Shown here piece after piece: positions 1-9,519 of a DNA stretch of 64,000 bases. The notes under the pieces are model-generated. The model was not told the DNA's origin. It ran no database searches and worked only from the letters and a program-made list of their open reading frames with translations. Source of the stretch: Alkalicoccobacillus plakortidis (GTDB lineage Bacteria > Bacillota > Bacilli > Bacillales > Bacillaceae_D); the NCBI RefSeq assembly GCF_023703085.1, contig NZ_JAMQJY010000008.1:1-64000 (forward strand), written 5' to 3'. The stretch's first letter is position 1, and each line of letters begins with the position of its first letter. The position numbers and the translations under genes were made by a program.

Positions 1-1021
1 TTTCTTATAACAAAAAAGGAATCATTTGGTCTGTCCATTTTAAATGTCTATCCACTTGCGATATTGCTCACGGAGGCAAATCAATTCGGAATTGTGAAAA
101 TAGCTATCGTCCTACTAATCTCTGCAGCAACAGTTTATTATCTTGAAGAGAAGTGGAAAAAAGCAGATTTTACAGCTATTCCATACGCATTTGCAGCATT
201 TGCAGTGCTGTTAGGAAATGTGGAGACCATTGTTACGGTTCTTCTATTAGTAGGATTGGCATTCGCAGGAAAAGCTGCGGGTGTTCATTATATTGGTTGG
301 TCTTTTATTCAACACAAGAGAGTGAATACGTATCAAATCATTAGTACAATACTAGTAGCAGCAGCCAGCTTGCAGCTGCGTTCTGATACATCAATTGGAA
401 CAGAACTAGAGCTCATTCTCGCTACTGTATTATTCGCCTATCTTGTTCTGTTATTTATCAAAGAACCGAGTAAACATGTCCGTTATATTAAGGGGCTTAC
501 TCTACTAGGTGGTTTTTATTATCCGTACTCTTTATTGCTTTCCTTATTGCCAGTTGCGGATGAATATATTGTATTCCTATACACCGTTCCTTTTATGGTA
601 CTGGTGAGCCTCTTATTACGCGTTGTTGCAAAAGAAGACTCCTGGCGACCGCCCGTTGAGATGGTTGCGGTGGTGCTTGGTTTTATTGTCATGAGTCTCT
701 CTACTTTAGCGAATCAGACGTTGTATGGAAGTTTAACGTTAAGTATTTTGGCAGTACTTGCAATTCTGGTTGGATTTTATCTTAAATATGCTGCCTATTT
801 TGTAACAGGTGTTGTAGCGTTATTGGTGAATACCTTATACGCTACGAGAACGTTTTGGTCGAGTATCCCTTGGTGGGTCTATCTCATGGCTTGGAGGAGC
901 GATCCTCATTGGCTTTGCGACCTATCAAGAGCTGAAAAAACGTGAGGATGAGACAACTGTTAAAGAGCAGTGGAGTCAATTAATCAAAAGAATAAAAGGT
1001 TTCTTTACTCATTGGACTTAA
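1..1021 (+). CDS. Multi-pass membrane protein, 5' end outside window, frame broken
   Basis: The frame is open from the first base, so the gene begins upstream. The visible ~339 residues are almost entirely hydrophobic segments, at least eight likely membrane spans, with a short charged tail (ELKKREDE). The frame breaks at 889-894, where GCTTGG stands for an expected GCTGG. Removing one T continues the protein as MAGGAILIGFATYQELKK and on to a stop at 1021, followed at once by a terminator. The pattern of repeated short spans ending in a Trp-rich 'SSIPWWVYL' segment is like large uncharacterised Bacillaceae polytopic membrane proteins. I do not recognise a function. Confidence 0.6.
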
Positions 1022-1030
1022 AGAGACTTA

Positions 1031-1079
1031 AGAGCTATTCCTTACAGCCAAATAGGCTAATAGGGAATAGCTCTTTTTA
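1031..1079 (+). terminator. Rho-independent terminator
   Basis: Perfect 11-bp stem AGAGCTATTCC / GGAATAGCTCT followed by TTTT, ten bases after the stop of the upstream membrane protein. Confidence 0.85.
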
Positions 1080-1182
1080 TGATGAAATTGAAAAAAATAA
1101 GGCGTAGTTATTAGCACAAGAACGCTTAAGTGACGAGCAAAAGCCTTTGTCCTACATATACTATCGTGAAAGGGGTGATCTC

Positions 1183-1476
1183 ATGGAAGAGATTAAATTC
1201 TGGACAGAAGAAGAAGTAGAAGAAATCGAAGAAAAAGAAGATAAGAGAGATAAGAAAGAAAAAGAAGATAAGAGAGATAAGAAAGAAAAAGAAGATAAAA
1301 AGGATAAGAAAAAGAAGAAACACTGTAAGCATATGTACTGTTTACCAATTTGTCACATCAAACGTCCTGATAAGAAGTGTTGTAAAAAACATTGTTGTAA
1401 AAAACATTGTTGTAAGAAAAAACATTACAACAATGGAATCCAAACTTTCTTACGTACTATAAATAACGGCTTATAA
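1183..1476 (+). CDS. Low-complexity Lys/Glu- and Cys/His-rich small protein
   Basis: A 97-residue protein starting at ATG 1183, five bases after AAAGGGGTG; a TTG start further upstream at 1147 lacks a comparable site. It has an acidic start, then three nearly identical nine-residue units (EKEDKRDKK type), then a basic Cys/His block (CKHMYCLPICH, CCKKH, CCKKH, CCKKKH) and a short polar tail. Nothing hydrophobic or enzymatic is visible. Composition resembles repetitive spore-coat or metal-binding proteins of Bacillus, but I recognise no family, and that link is inference. The gene stands alone between two terminators, so it is a separate transcription unit. Confidence 0.65.
   Translation: MEEIKFWTEEEVEEIEEKEDKRDKKEKEDKRDKKEKEDKKDKKKKKHCKHMYCLPICHIKRPDKKCCKKHCCKKHCCKKKHYNNGIQTFLRTINNGL
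1231..1311 (+). repeat. Three 27-bp tandem repeats inside a coding region
   Basis: Copies at 1231-1257 and 1258-1284 are identical; the copy at 1285-1311 has a few changes. Each encodes nine residues of the Lys/Glu/Asp block, so copy number can change without breaking the frame. Confidence 0.9.
1378..1425 (+). repeat. 15-bp tandem repeats encoding CCKKH
   Basis: TGTTGTAAAAAACAT occurs at 1378-1392 and 1393-1407, with an 18-bp variant at 1408-1425. All are in frame and encode CCKKH, CCKKH and CCKKKH. Confidence 0.9.
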
Positions 1477-1533
1477 AGGTTTATTGAAGTGCTTTGTGTT
1501 ATGGCTTATCTAGAGCTAATTAATAACCATTCT

Positions 1534-1563
1534 GAACATAACAAATCGTTATGTTCTTTTTTT
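1534..1563 (+). terminator. Rho-independent terminator
   Basis: Stem GAACATAAC / GTTATGTTC with a 5-base loop, then seven T, downstream of the Lys/Cys-rich gene. Confidence 0.85.
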
Positions 1564-1612
1564 AGGTTTATTATCTAATTGTGTAGAAAGGAATGTTTGA
1601 GAAAGGTGTAGA

Positions 1613-2044
1613 ATGAGTAGTAGAGGAGTGATTAGTGTGAGTGTTCCAAAACATATTGTATCAGCAGCCGCTATTGTTCTAAACGATAAAAATGAGCTTT
1701 TATTAGTGAAAAATCCAAGACGAGGCTGGGAAATGCCAGGTGGTCAAGTTGAGGAAGGAGAATCGATTAAAACCGCAGCTATTCGTGAAACAGAGGAAGA
1801 GAGCGGGATCATCATTGAGGTCACAAAGTTTTGTGGCATTTTTCAAAATGTAGAGAAAAGCATATGTAATACCTTATTTTTGGGGAAACCTATTGGTGGC
1901 GAATGTCGCACATCCATTGAGAGTGAAGAGGTTGGTTATTTTCCTCTAGAACAAGCACTTGATATGGTAAAATGGAAGAACTTCAGACAAAGAATTGAGC
2001 TTTGCCTTGCTAATCAAGAAGAGCCTTTTTTTATACCTTTTTAA
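1613..2044 (+). CDS. Nudix hydrolase
   Basis: Nudix enzymes hydrolyse nucleoside diphosphates linked to another moiety, often clearing damaged nucleotides. The full Nudix box is visible at about residues 43-65: GGQVEEGES followed by RETEEESGI, matching GX5EX7REUXEEXGU. The length of 143 residues is normal for a single-domain MutT-like protein. ATG 1613 has AAAGGTG in front. A GTG at 1637, nine codons into the frame and preceded by AGAGGAG, is an equally good start and gives 135 residues. It is the first of a tight run of co-directional small enzyme genes. Substrate cannot be told from sequence. Confidence 0.88.
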   Translation: MSSRGVISVSVPKHIVSAAAIVLNDKNELLLVKNPRRGWEMPGGQVEEGESIKTAAIRETEEESGIIIEVTKFCGIFQNVEKSICNTLFLGKPIGGECRTSIESEEVGYFPLEQALDMVKWKNFRQRIELCLANQEEPFFIPF

Positions 2045-2069
2045 AAAGAAACAATGAGGAAGTGAAAAC

Positions 2070-2603
2070 ATGAAAAAACGAATTGCAATCGATATGGATG
2101 AAGTGATGGCGGATTTTATTCCAAAGCACCTATCTCTATACAATCAAGAGTACAAAGATACTATTACCATTCAAGATTTAAATGGATGTACACTAGAATC
2201 ATTACGACCCGAGTTAGAAGATCATATAAAAGCATACATAAAAGAACCAACTTTTTTCCGCGATCTTGAAGTGATGAAAGATAGCCAACAGGTTATAGAA
2301 GAATTAACTCATTCATATGAAGTGTTTATTACAACGGCTGCAATGGAATATCCAACCTCATTCACAGCAAAATATGATTGGTTGAAGCAGCACTTCCCGT
2401 TTCTAAGCGATATGAATATTGTGTTTTGTGGCAACAAAAGCATCATCAAGGCTGACTATTTAATTGATGATAATGCTAGACATTTTAAAACCTTTTCTGG
2501 ACAAGGCATCTTATATTCTGCACCTCATAATATTCACGAGACAGGTCATGTTCGCGTGAATGATTGGCAGGAAGTGCACAGTTACTTTTTAACAAACAAC
2601 TAA
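2070..2603 (+). CDS. HAD-type 5'(3')-deoxyribonucleotidase
   Basis: Cytosolic type C 5'-nucleotidase family of the HAD superfamily, which dephosphorylates deoxynucleoside monophosphates. The nucleophile motif is DMDEVMAD near residue 8, with Asp nucleophile and Asp acid/base. The third motif is the later LIDDNARHF, with the metal-binding Asp pair. The 177-residue length is typical of the bacterial form. It starts at ATG 2070 with AATGAGGAAG ahead, 25 bases after the Nudix stop, suggesting co-transcription and a shared nucleotide-housekeeping role (inference). Confidence 0.85.
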   Translation: MKKRIAIDMDEVMADFIPKHLSLYNQEYKDTITIQDLNGCTLESLRPELEDHIKAYIKEPTFFRDLEVMKDSQQVIEELTHSYEVFITTAAMEYPTSFTAKYDWLKQHFPFLSDMNIVFCGNKSIIKADYLIDDNARHFKTFSGQGILYSAPHNIHETGHVRVNDWQEVHSYFLTNN

Positions 2604-2626
2604 TCTCAAAAACGGAGCTGATTCGT

Positions 2627-3004
2627 ATGACAATTAAATTAGATATGGTAGGCATTGTGGTTAAGGACATGAAAACATCCCTGGACTTTTATCGTACACT
2701 CGGCTTTGAAATACCCGAGAGCTTAAATGATGAGCCTCATGCTGAAGTAGACCAAGATGGTGTCAGATTGGCTTTTGATACAGTTGAGGTTGCTACATCA
2801 GTCTATGGTTCATGGGATGAGGCAACAGGACATCGGATTGAATTAGCATTTTTATGCGATAGCCCTACTGAATTAGACAATCTATACAACCAGATTATCG
2901 AAAAAGGATATAAAAGCCACAAAGAGCCTTGGGATGCCTTTTGGGGACAACGATATGCAATTGTATGTGACCCTGATGGGAATTTGATTAGTTTGTTTGT
3001 ATGA
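2627..3004 (+). CDS. VOC-family (glyoxalase/bleomycin-resistance-like) protein
   Basis: A 125-residue protein with the N-terminal strand LDMVGIVVKDMKTSLDFYRT and the C-terminal YAIVCDPDGNLISLFV typical of one vicinal-oxygen-chelate module. The start is ATG 2627 after GGAG at 2614; the frame extends further upstream, but that would overlap the nucleotidase. VOC proteins cover lyases, dioxygenases and drug-binding proteins, so the substrate is unknown. It is 23 bases after the nucleotidase and 25 before the ASCH gene, in the same apparent operon. Confidence 0.85.
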   Translation: MTIKLDMVGIVVKDMKTSLDFYRTLGFEIPESLNDEPHAEVDQDGVRLAFDTVEVATSVYGSWDEATGHRIELAFLCDSPTELDNLYNQIIEKGYKSHKEPWDAFWGQRYAIVCDPDGNLISLFV

Positions 3005-3029
3005 TGAGTACTAGAAAGGAGGAATTCTT

Positions 3030-3497
3030 TTGAACGAATTAGCAACGAACTATTGGCGGGAGTTTTGGGGTAAAGAAGATCTTCCTCAAAGTGTGGACGC
3101 TGGTCAATTCGGTGATGATCCGGATTATTTAGCAGAGTTAGTTTTAAATGGGACAAAAACCGCAACTTGCTATGGGGCTATCTTTTATGAATTAGAAAAG
3201 AAAAGAATTCCTCAACCAGGTGACTACAGCATCATTCTCGACAGTACAGATTGTCCACTAGCTATTATTCAACTAACACGGGTAGATGTTGTTCCTATGA
3301 ATGAAGTAACTGAGGCATTTGCGATTGCTGAGGGTGATGGATCATATAAGAATTGGTACGATATCCATAAAAGATACTTCTATGAGAAATCACATGAGGT
3401 AGGAATTGAATTTCAAGAAACGATGAATCTCGTTTGCCAAACCTTTGAGTTGATTGATGTAAAAGCGCAATCAAAAAGAAGAGGAGAGAAGGAATGA
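3030..3497 (+). CDS. ASCH domain protein
   Basis: A 155-residue protein. It contains the ASCH features: WREFWGKE at the N-terminus, VLNGTKTATC near residue 40, a GDYSIILD strand and the QLTRVDVVPMNEV strand. ASCH folds are related to PUA domains and are proposed to bind RNA or modified nucleosides; some members are amidohydrolases. The start is TTG 3030, seven bases after a perfect AGAAAGGAGG. It overlaps the next gene by four bases (ATGA), so the two are translationally coupled. Confidence 0.82.
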   Translation: MNELATNYWREFWGKEDLPQSVDAGQFGDDPDYLAELVLNGTKTATCYGAIFYELEKKRIPQPGDYSIILDSTDCPLAIIQLTRVDVVPMNEVTEAFAIAEGDGSYKNWYDIHKRYFYEKSHEVGIEFQETMNLVCQTFELIDVKAQSKRRGEKE

Positions 3498-4128
3498 ACT
3501 TCCTAAAAGTGTTCTATGATATCAGTAATTGGCTTGCAAAGGTCATGTATCTTCATTTTTTATGGGTTGCATTTACATTGTTAGGTCTCATTGTTTTTGG
3601 TATTACACAGCAACAACTGCTTTATGCTCAGTCATACATAAGTGGTATGACAAAGACTTTGATATTCCAATATATAAGACCTTTCTCTCAGCCTATAAAA
3701 CTCAATTTAAGAAATCGAATGCATTAGGTTTTGTTTTGGTGCTGGTTGCACTTTTTCTATACATGGATCTCCAAATCTCACAGGATATCATTCAATCTTT
3801 TTATTTCCATGCTCTAATTCTCATTATTAGTTTTTTATGTTCAATTACAGCTATCTATCTATTCCCTATATTTGTAAGATACAATTTAACCTTTTTCTCT
3901 TATTTTAAACAGTCTTTATTTATTGCTTTGGCTAGACCAATGGAGACAATCGCAATTCTTGTTAGTTTTGTACTGCTGTATTTTGTATTTAGTTTTGTAC
4001 CAGTTCTTTTCGTTTTTGCGGGTTCATCTCTTATAGCAACACCAATGGTTTGGTTTGCATATAGAGCTTGCTTACACGTAGAAGAAAAGAAAGTACATAT
4101 CGGTGAAACGAAAACAGTTAAAAATTAA
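3494..4128 (+). CDS. YesL-like (DUF624) membrane protein, frame broken
   Basis: The DUF624/YesL family consists of small polytopic proteins that commonly sit beside Lpl-type oligosaccharide ABC importers and YesM/YesN-type regulators. Visible are MYLHFLWVAFTLLGLIVFGI at the N-terminus, then PATTALCSVIHKWY, then three or four more spans and a charged tail. The frame breaks at 3606-3610, where ACACAG stands for ACACCAG. Restoring one C gives the conserved G-x-x-PAT and a 211-residue protein. It ends with a terminator and is followed by the oligosaccharide importer locus, fitting the usual neighbourhood. Its role in transport or sensing is not established. Confidence 0.8.
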
Positions 4129-4174
4129 ATGATCTTTCTACTGAATGTACACAATAACAGGATAAGAAGAAGAG

Positions 4175-4205
4175 AAGAAGCTATATGGAGTAGCTTCTTT
4201 TTTTT
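4175..4205 (+). terminator. Rho-independent terminator
   Basis: Stem AAGAAGCTA / TAGCTTCTT with a seven-base loop, then a run of T. It separates the YesL-like gene from the downstream sugar locus. Confidence 0.85.
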
Positions 4206-4310
4206 ATGAATAAGGTCAATAACCCCTTACTTATAGGTAGAATTACCAATGTAATATACTACACATCACAATAGATATGACATATTGCTGAGGCTTCAAA
4301 CTGCTTTAAA

Positions 4311-4324
4311 TGTAAGCGATTTCA
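4311..4324 (+). promoter_or_regulatory. cre site (CcpA operator)
   Basis: TGTAAGCGATTTCA matches the Bacillus cre consensus TGWAANCGNTNWCA at every position. It lies 102 bases upstream of the first importer gene, in an AT-rich 220-base gap with no other clear element, and predicts glucose repression of the whole locus. Confidence 0.85.
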
Positions 4325-4425
4325 ATAAAATATCAGATTTTAATAAATAGTTTGAGAATATCACATATTGATACAATTTCTCTTCAGGGCTACGATTGGA
4401 ATAATTTAAAAGAAGGAGGAAATTG

Positions 4426-5397
4426 ATGAGTTTACATACAGATGGTGTTCCCGATCAGAAAGCTGTCATGAAGACTAATATGAAAAAAAGTAAGCCTAAA
4501 AAGAATCGAAAGATCTTACAAAATTGGCAACTATACATTTTTATATTGCCGGCTTTTTTATATTTTTTCATCTTCCATTATATGCCTCTCTATGGATTGC
4601 AAATTGCATTTAAAGATTTTACTCCAGTAGCGGGTATTACTGGAAGCGAGTGGGTTGGTTTTAAACATTTTATACGTTTTTTTGAATCGTATTATTTTTG
4701 GGACCTCATTCGTAATACGTTAGGCATTAGTGTATATGAACTTATTGTTGGCTTCCCATTACCTATTATTTTGGCGTTATTATTAAATGAAGTAAAAGAT
4801 AACTTTTTTAAGCGTTCTGTTCAAACGGTTACATATGCTCCTCACTTTATATCTGTTGTTGTTATTGCAGGTATGGTCATTGCATTTCTTTCTCCTGTTA
4901 CGGGAGTAATTAATCATGGTATTCAATTTCTAGGTTTTGAACCGATTGCGTTTATGACTGATCCTGCTTGGTTTAAGACGGTCTATGTCTTTTCAGGAGT
5001 CTGGCAAAGTACAGGGTGGGGCACGATCATTTATTTAGCTGCACTTTCAGGGGTTGATCCTCAGCATCATGAGGCCGCCATTGTGGAAGGGGCTAATCGA
5101 TTGCAACGTATCTGGCACATCAATATTCCATTTATCTTTCCGACCATGGTTATCCTGCTCATTATGAATGTAGGGAATATCATGGCTTTAGGGTTTGAAA
5201 AGATCTTGTTATTCCAAAATCCTCTGAATCTCGAATCTTCTAATGTAATCGCTACTTTTGTCTACAAAGCAGGATTATTAGATGCGCAATATAGTTTTGC
5301 TGCTGCGGTCGGTTTGTTTAATGCGGTTCTTAATGCAATACTACTAATCGTTGTAAACCAAATCGCAAGAAAAACGAGTGAGACAAGTCTTTGGTAG
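4426..5397 (+). CDS. Oligosaccharide ABC importer permease, LplB type
   Basis: Inner-membrane subunit of a carbohydrate-uptake (CUT1) importer of the LplB/YteP group. It starts with a basic cytoplasmic tail (KKSKPKKNRK) and has six likely spans. The EAA loop that docks the ATPase is EAAIVEGANRLQRIWHINIP near residue 220. About 323 residues is the normal length. ATG 4426 is chosen because AAGGAGG lies six bases ahead; a TTG three bases upstream is less likely. It is the first gene after the cre site and is followed by a second permease and a lipoprotein. No ATP-binding subunit is encoded nearby. Confidence 0.9.
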   Translation: MSLHTDGVPDQKAVMKTNMKKSKPKKNRKILQNWQLYIFILPAFLYFFIFHYMPLYGLQIAFKDFTPVAGITGSEWVGFKHFIRFFESYYFWDLIRNTLGISVYELIVGFPLPIILALLLNEVKDNFFKRSVQTVTYAPHFISVVVIAGMVIAFLSPVTGVINHGIQFLGFEPIAFMTDPAWFKTVYVFSGVWQSTGWGTIIYLAALSGVDPQHHEAAIVEGANRLQRIWHINIPFIFPTMVILLIMNVGNIMALGFEKILLFQNPLNLESSNVIATFVYKAGLLDAQYSFAAAVGLFNAVLNAILLIVVNQIARKTSETSLW

Positions 5398-5409
5398 GGG
5401 GGATCAAAC

Positions 5410-6316
5410 TTGAGCACAGCAATTAAAGAAACAAAAACAGATAAGTTGTTTAAAGGGTTTGTATATCTATGTTTAACTTTTGCTTTATTGGCTGTTATTT
5501 ATCCTCTTATTTACATTATTAGCGCCTCAATCAGTAGCCCAAGGCATCCGTTAATACTGGCCAAATGTGGCTCTATCCAGTAGACATAACTTTTGCAGGC
5601 TACAATATGATCTTTCAAAATAGTGAAATTTGGCGAGGGTATTTAAATACTATTTTTTATACAGCTCTTGGTACATTTATTAACTTACTTGTGACTATTC
5701 AGCAGCGTATGCACTCTCTCGAAAGGATTTCTTTGGTAGAGGTTTTTTTACGGCAATGTTTGTCTTAACAATGTTTTTCAGTGGAGGTCTCATCCCTACT
5801 TACTTAGTCGTACGGGATCTAGGCTTAATTGATACGATATGGGCAATGGTTCTGCCGAATGCGGCTGCTGTATGGAACATTATTATTGCGAGAGTATTTT
5901 TCCAATCAACTATTCCAAGAGGTTTAGAAGAAGCAGCGACTATTGATGGAGCTTCTAACTTTAAGATGTTCATGAAGATCATATTACCATTATCAGCTCC
6001 AATTATTGCCGTAATGGCTTTATTCTATGGGGTTGGTCACTGGAATGGTTATTTTAATGCCTTGATCTATTTGTCAGATCGAAATTTGTATCCGCTTCAA
6101 ATGGTGTTGAGAGAAATTCTTGTCTTAAATGAAATGTCCTCTAACAACACTGGAATGACTGGAGAAATGGCAGAAGCCTTACACAGTAAACAACAGCTTT
6201 CAGCAATTGTTAAATATGGAGTTATGATTGTATCCACATTACCTATTATTATCGTCTATCCGTTTTTACAACGTTTTTTTGTTAAAGGTGTGATGATAGG
6301 CTCATTAAAAGGGTAG
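5410..6316 (+). CDS. Oligosaccharide ABC importer permease, LplC type, frame broken twice
   Basis: Second CUT1 permease. It begins at TTG 5410 after AGGGGGG (LSTAIKETKTDKLFK) and would be about 301 residues. The EAA loop is EEAATIDGASNFKMFMKIIL near residue 180. Two breaks are visible: at 5539-5545, CCAAGGC sits where CCAGC would restore SSPASVNTGQMWLYP, and at 5699-5703, ATTCAGC stands for ATTCCAGC, restoring TIPAAYALSRKDFFG. Both fit the CCAGC-linked error seen across the window. With the gene before and the lipoprotein after, it forms the membrane part of the importer. Confidence 0.85.
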
Positions 6317-6410
6317 ACCATTATTTATTTCAAATGGAGGTGAGCTAAGCAATTCGCAGAGGTGATTGTTAAGGCTTAGTGGTAGACCAAAAATAGAGAG
6401 GGGATAAGGC

Positions 6411-8013
6411 ATGAAAAAATCATTAAAACTTTGTTTAACAGCGGTTGGTTGTCTAGGATTAATAGCGGCATGTAGTTCAGATGAGGCAGGTACTGATGGC
6501 AATTCTTCGACGTCAAATCCTGATGTTGAAGTGAATAAAGAGGGGTTTCCAATTGTTGATGAGAAAATAACAATATCGTTAATGGCCCCTGGAACTGGAC
6601 TGGCTGAGTGGAAGGATATGCCTACCCTACAGGAATATAGCGAAATGACTAATATCGAATTTGATTATACAACTCCTCCTATGAGTGATTTTTCAACAAG
6701 ATTAAATTTATCATTTGCTAGTGGTGATGTAGCCGACATTATTTATGGAGCGGGAACGGGGAACTTAACTCCAGGTATGGAAGTAGACTATGGCAAACAA
6801 GGTATCTTAATCCCGTTAGAGGAATTGATTGCGGAATATGCGCCAAATATCCAAAGTCTTCTAGATGAAAATCCGGATATCGCCAGATCGATAACCACAG
6901 TTGATGGACATATTTATTCATTGCCTGTCATTAACCAACATCCTCATTCAGGTTGGTCAGTACCGATGTGGTATAACGGGGCATGGTTGGATGCTCTTGG
7001 AGTCGAGGAAGTTCCAAAAACAACAGATGAGCTTTATGAGCTATTAGTAAGATTTAAAAATGACGATCCTAATGGAAATGGACAAAATGATGAGATTCCA
7101 TTACTAGATGTACAAATGAATAGTACTCGTTTGGCATTTTTAGGTGCATTCGGTATGAAGGCATGGGGTGTTGAGGAAGTTGATGGAGAGATTCGTTACG
7201 CTCCACAAACAGAGAATTATAAAGAATATTTATCCTACATGAATAAGCTTTATGATGAAGGTTTATTAGATCCAGAGACGTTTTCTCAATCTGATGAACA
7301 GAAAAAAGCAAAAGGCCAAGAGAATAGACTTGGATTATTCCCGGATTGGTTCTCATTTTTTACAACAGGTGAAACAGAGGAAGAGGCAACAAATAATCCT
7401 ATGTTCCATCCATTATCTAGCCCTATAACTGATGAGCCACTAATTCCTATAAATCCAGGAATTACTAGAGGAACATTTGCCATTACAAGTAATAATGAGT
7501 ATCCAGAAGCTTCTATTCGCTTGGGTTGATTATTTCTACTCACAGGAAGGCTCTGAATTCTTAAACCAGGGACCAGAGGGTTACTTATATGAAATCGACG
7601 AGAATGGCGATAGAGTTGACCTTGAACTACCCGCTCAGTTTGAAAGTTCAGAGGATTACCGAGGAACGTTAACTCCTGCATACGGTATCCCAACACCAAC
7701 TATAGTTACTCGTGTTGAAGGAGTCGAGATATCAGAATTTGACAAATTTCTAGACGATGAAACAGCTGAAAAGGTAGATGCTTTTGGAGAAGTACCAATT
7801 CCTTTGCTTTATTTAACAAGTGAAGAACAGGAAATTGTAAATACAATTGAAGTCGATCTTCAGTCGTATGTTGAGCAATTAGAGGCTAGGTTTATAACAG
7901 GTGTTGAGCCTATGTCAAACTGGGACAAATATGTTGAAACGATTGAAAGCATGAATATTGAACAATACATTGACATTTATCAAGAGGCTTACGATCGTTG
8001 GGCTAGTAGTTAA
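6411..8013 (+). CDS. Oligosaccharide-binding lipoprotein, LplA/YtcQ type, frame broken
   Basis: Extracellular solute-binding lipoprotein of the importer. The signal peptide MKKSLKLCLTAVGCLGLIAAC ends in a lipobox with Cys 21, then a Ser/Asn-rich linker. The body has the family-1 binding-protein layout, with WKDMPTLQEYSEMTNIEFDY near the N-terminus and NDPNGNGQNDEIPL, a Ca-loop-like stretch seen in this group. The frame breaks at 7519-7524 (GCTTGG for GCTGG); joining gives ASIRWVDYFYSQEGSEF and 533 residues, normal for LplA types. The ribosome site is GAGAGGGG. A terminator follows, but the glycosidase genes continue 57 bases beyond it. Confidence 0.88.
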
Positions 8014-8028
8014 TTTGATGTAAGAAGA

Positions 8029-8069
8029 GCTCGTATCATACTTGATGCTAAGTAGAATACGGGCTTTTT
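8029..8069 (+). terminator. Rho-independent terminator
   Basis: Stem GCTCGTAT / ATACGGGC with a 20-base loop, then TTTTT. It may only partly stop transcription, since the next genes of the locus lack an obvious strong promoter. Confidence 0.7.
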
Positions 8070-8125
8070 CATTTATCTATTCTTGATTGAATAGCCACAT
8101 TCATACTTAGTTAAAGGAGAATAAC

Positions 8126-9499
8126 ATGACAAAAGAGCAAGAATTATTAGATGTTGCCAATGGAGTTCATAACTATAGTAACGAAAAGAAATGGATTGAA
8201 CCAAAAGAGAAAATTCTTCTAGAGCAACTTGAATGGTTCAAGGATCAAAAGCTAGGATTAATGATGCATTGGGGACCCTATTCTCAGCTAGGTTTGGTTG
8301 AATCATGGGCATTAAGTGATGATGATGCAGAATGGTCAAGGGAGGATATTGATTGGGAATCAGATATGAAGACGTTTAAGCAGCAGTATGTAGATCTTAA
8401 TAAAACCTTTAATCCACTGCGTTTTCAACCTGAAGAATGGGCAGATTTAGCAAGTGAGAATGGGTTTAAGTATTTGGTTTTTACTACAAAACATCATGAT
8501 GGTTTTGCCATGTGGGATACAAAAACAACTGAATACAAAATAACAGGCAAGGATTGTCCGTTCCACACAAATAAGAATGCAGATATATGTAGGCAGCTAT
8601 TTGATGCGTTTCGAGCAAAAGGTCTTCCTATCTCGGCTTACTTTTCTAAGGCAGATTGGCATGTTCCATCGTACTGGGCTCAAAATCAAGAACGAGTAGA
8701 GAACATGTGGCGTGGACCTAGCTACAATCCTTTGGAGAAACCAGAGCTATGGGATGAATTTGTACAGTTCTCACATAATCAAATGCTTGAACTGTTAACC
8801 GAGTACGGAAGAATTGAAATGCTCTGGTTAGACGCAGGTTGGGTTGCAGCGAAAAACAATCAAGATATTCGATTGGGTGAAGTTGTAGAACAAGCAAGAA
8901 AGACACAGCCCTGGTTACTTACAGCGGATCGAACGGTTGGTGGGCCATATGAAAATATTATAACGCCTGAACAAATGGTACCTAAGGAGCCAATTGATGT
9001 ACCTTGGGAGAGTTGCATTACGATGGGCAGTGCCTTCTCATTCCGTTATGAAGATCAATACAAAACGGGGCAAGAGCTCGTTCATTTATTAATTGAGATC
9101 GTGGCTAAAGGTGGAAATCTAGCATTAAATGTCGCGCCTCAGCCTGATGGTAGGTTGCCAAGAGGAGCCATTGCAAGCATGAAAGAACTTGGCTCATGGT
9201 TATCATTATTTGGTGAGGCCATTTATGGTACAAGAACGATTGCCCCCTATTTCAAGAGTAACGTTGCATTCACCAGAAAAGGGGAGACAGTGTACGGCTT
9301 TTATTTAATTGAAGATGATATGAATTCTGTTCCACACGAGATCACCATTCCTTATAGTGGAGCTGTAGATCAAATAGATTGGTTGGATGTGCAAGAGAAT
9401 CTATCATTCAAAAAGTCTAGTGAAGGGCTTTCCGTTCAGCTTCCTCGTTTAGAGAGAAACAAAAAAGTATCTTATGCATATGTATTTAAACTTACTTGA
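8126..9499 (+). CDS. GH29 alpha-L-fucosidase-like glycosidase (first copy)
   Basis: GH29 retaining fucosidase fold, 457 residues, no signal peptide, so probably cytoplasmic. Typical motifs are GLMMHWGPYS near residue 45 and FTTKHHDGFAMW at 119-130. The nucleophile region is EMLWLDAGW, with Asp 236 as the likely nucleophile. GGNLALNVAPQPDGRLP marks the end of the barrel, followed by a small beta domain. It probably removes alpha-linked fucose from imported oligosaccharides. A second, quite different GH29 lies at the far end of the locus, so the two likely differ in linkage preference. It starts at ATG 8126 after AAAGGAG. Confidence 0.88.
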   Translation: MTKEQELLDVANGVHNYSNEKKWIEPKEKILLEQLEWFKDQKLGLMMHWGPYSQLGLVESWALSDDDAEWSREDIDWESDMKTFKQQYVDLNKTFNPLRFQPEEWADLASENGFKYLVFTTKHHDGFAMWDTKTTEYKITGKDCPFHTNKNADICRQLFDAFRAKGLPISAYFSKADWHVPSYWAQNQERVENMWRGPSYNPLEKPELWDEFVQFSHNQMLELLTEYGRIEMLWLDAGWVAAKNNQDIRLGEVVEQARKTQPWLLTADRTVGGPYENIITPEQMVPKEPIDVPWESCITMGSAFSFRYEDQYKTGQELVHLLIEIVAKGGNLALNVAPQPDGRLPRGAIASMKELGSWLSLFGEAIYGTRTIAPYFKSNVAFTRKGETVYGFYLIEDDMNSVPHEITIPYSGAVDQIDWLDVQENLSFKKSSEGLSVQLPRLERNKKVSYAYVFKLT

Positions 9500-9519
9500 A
9501 GTAAAAGGAGTTGTTTAAC

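Noticed and set aside
1126..1332. Minus-strand hydrophobic frame opposite the Lys/Cys-rich gene
   Set aside because: Its Phe/Leu-rich sequence is just the complement of AAG/GAA codons, and it has no ribosome site or independent support.
1231..1425. CRISPR-like array from regularly spaced repeats
   Set aside because: The units are directly adjacent without spacers and are in-frame coding repeats. No cas genes or true arrays were seen in the window.
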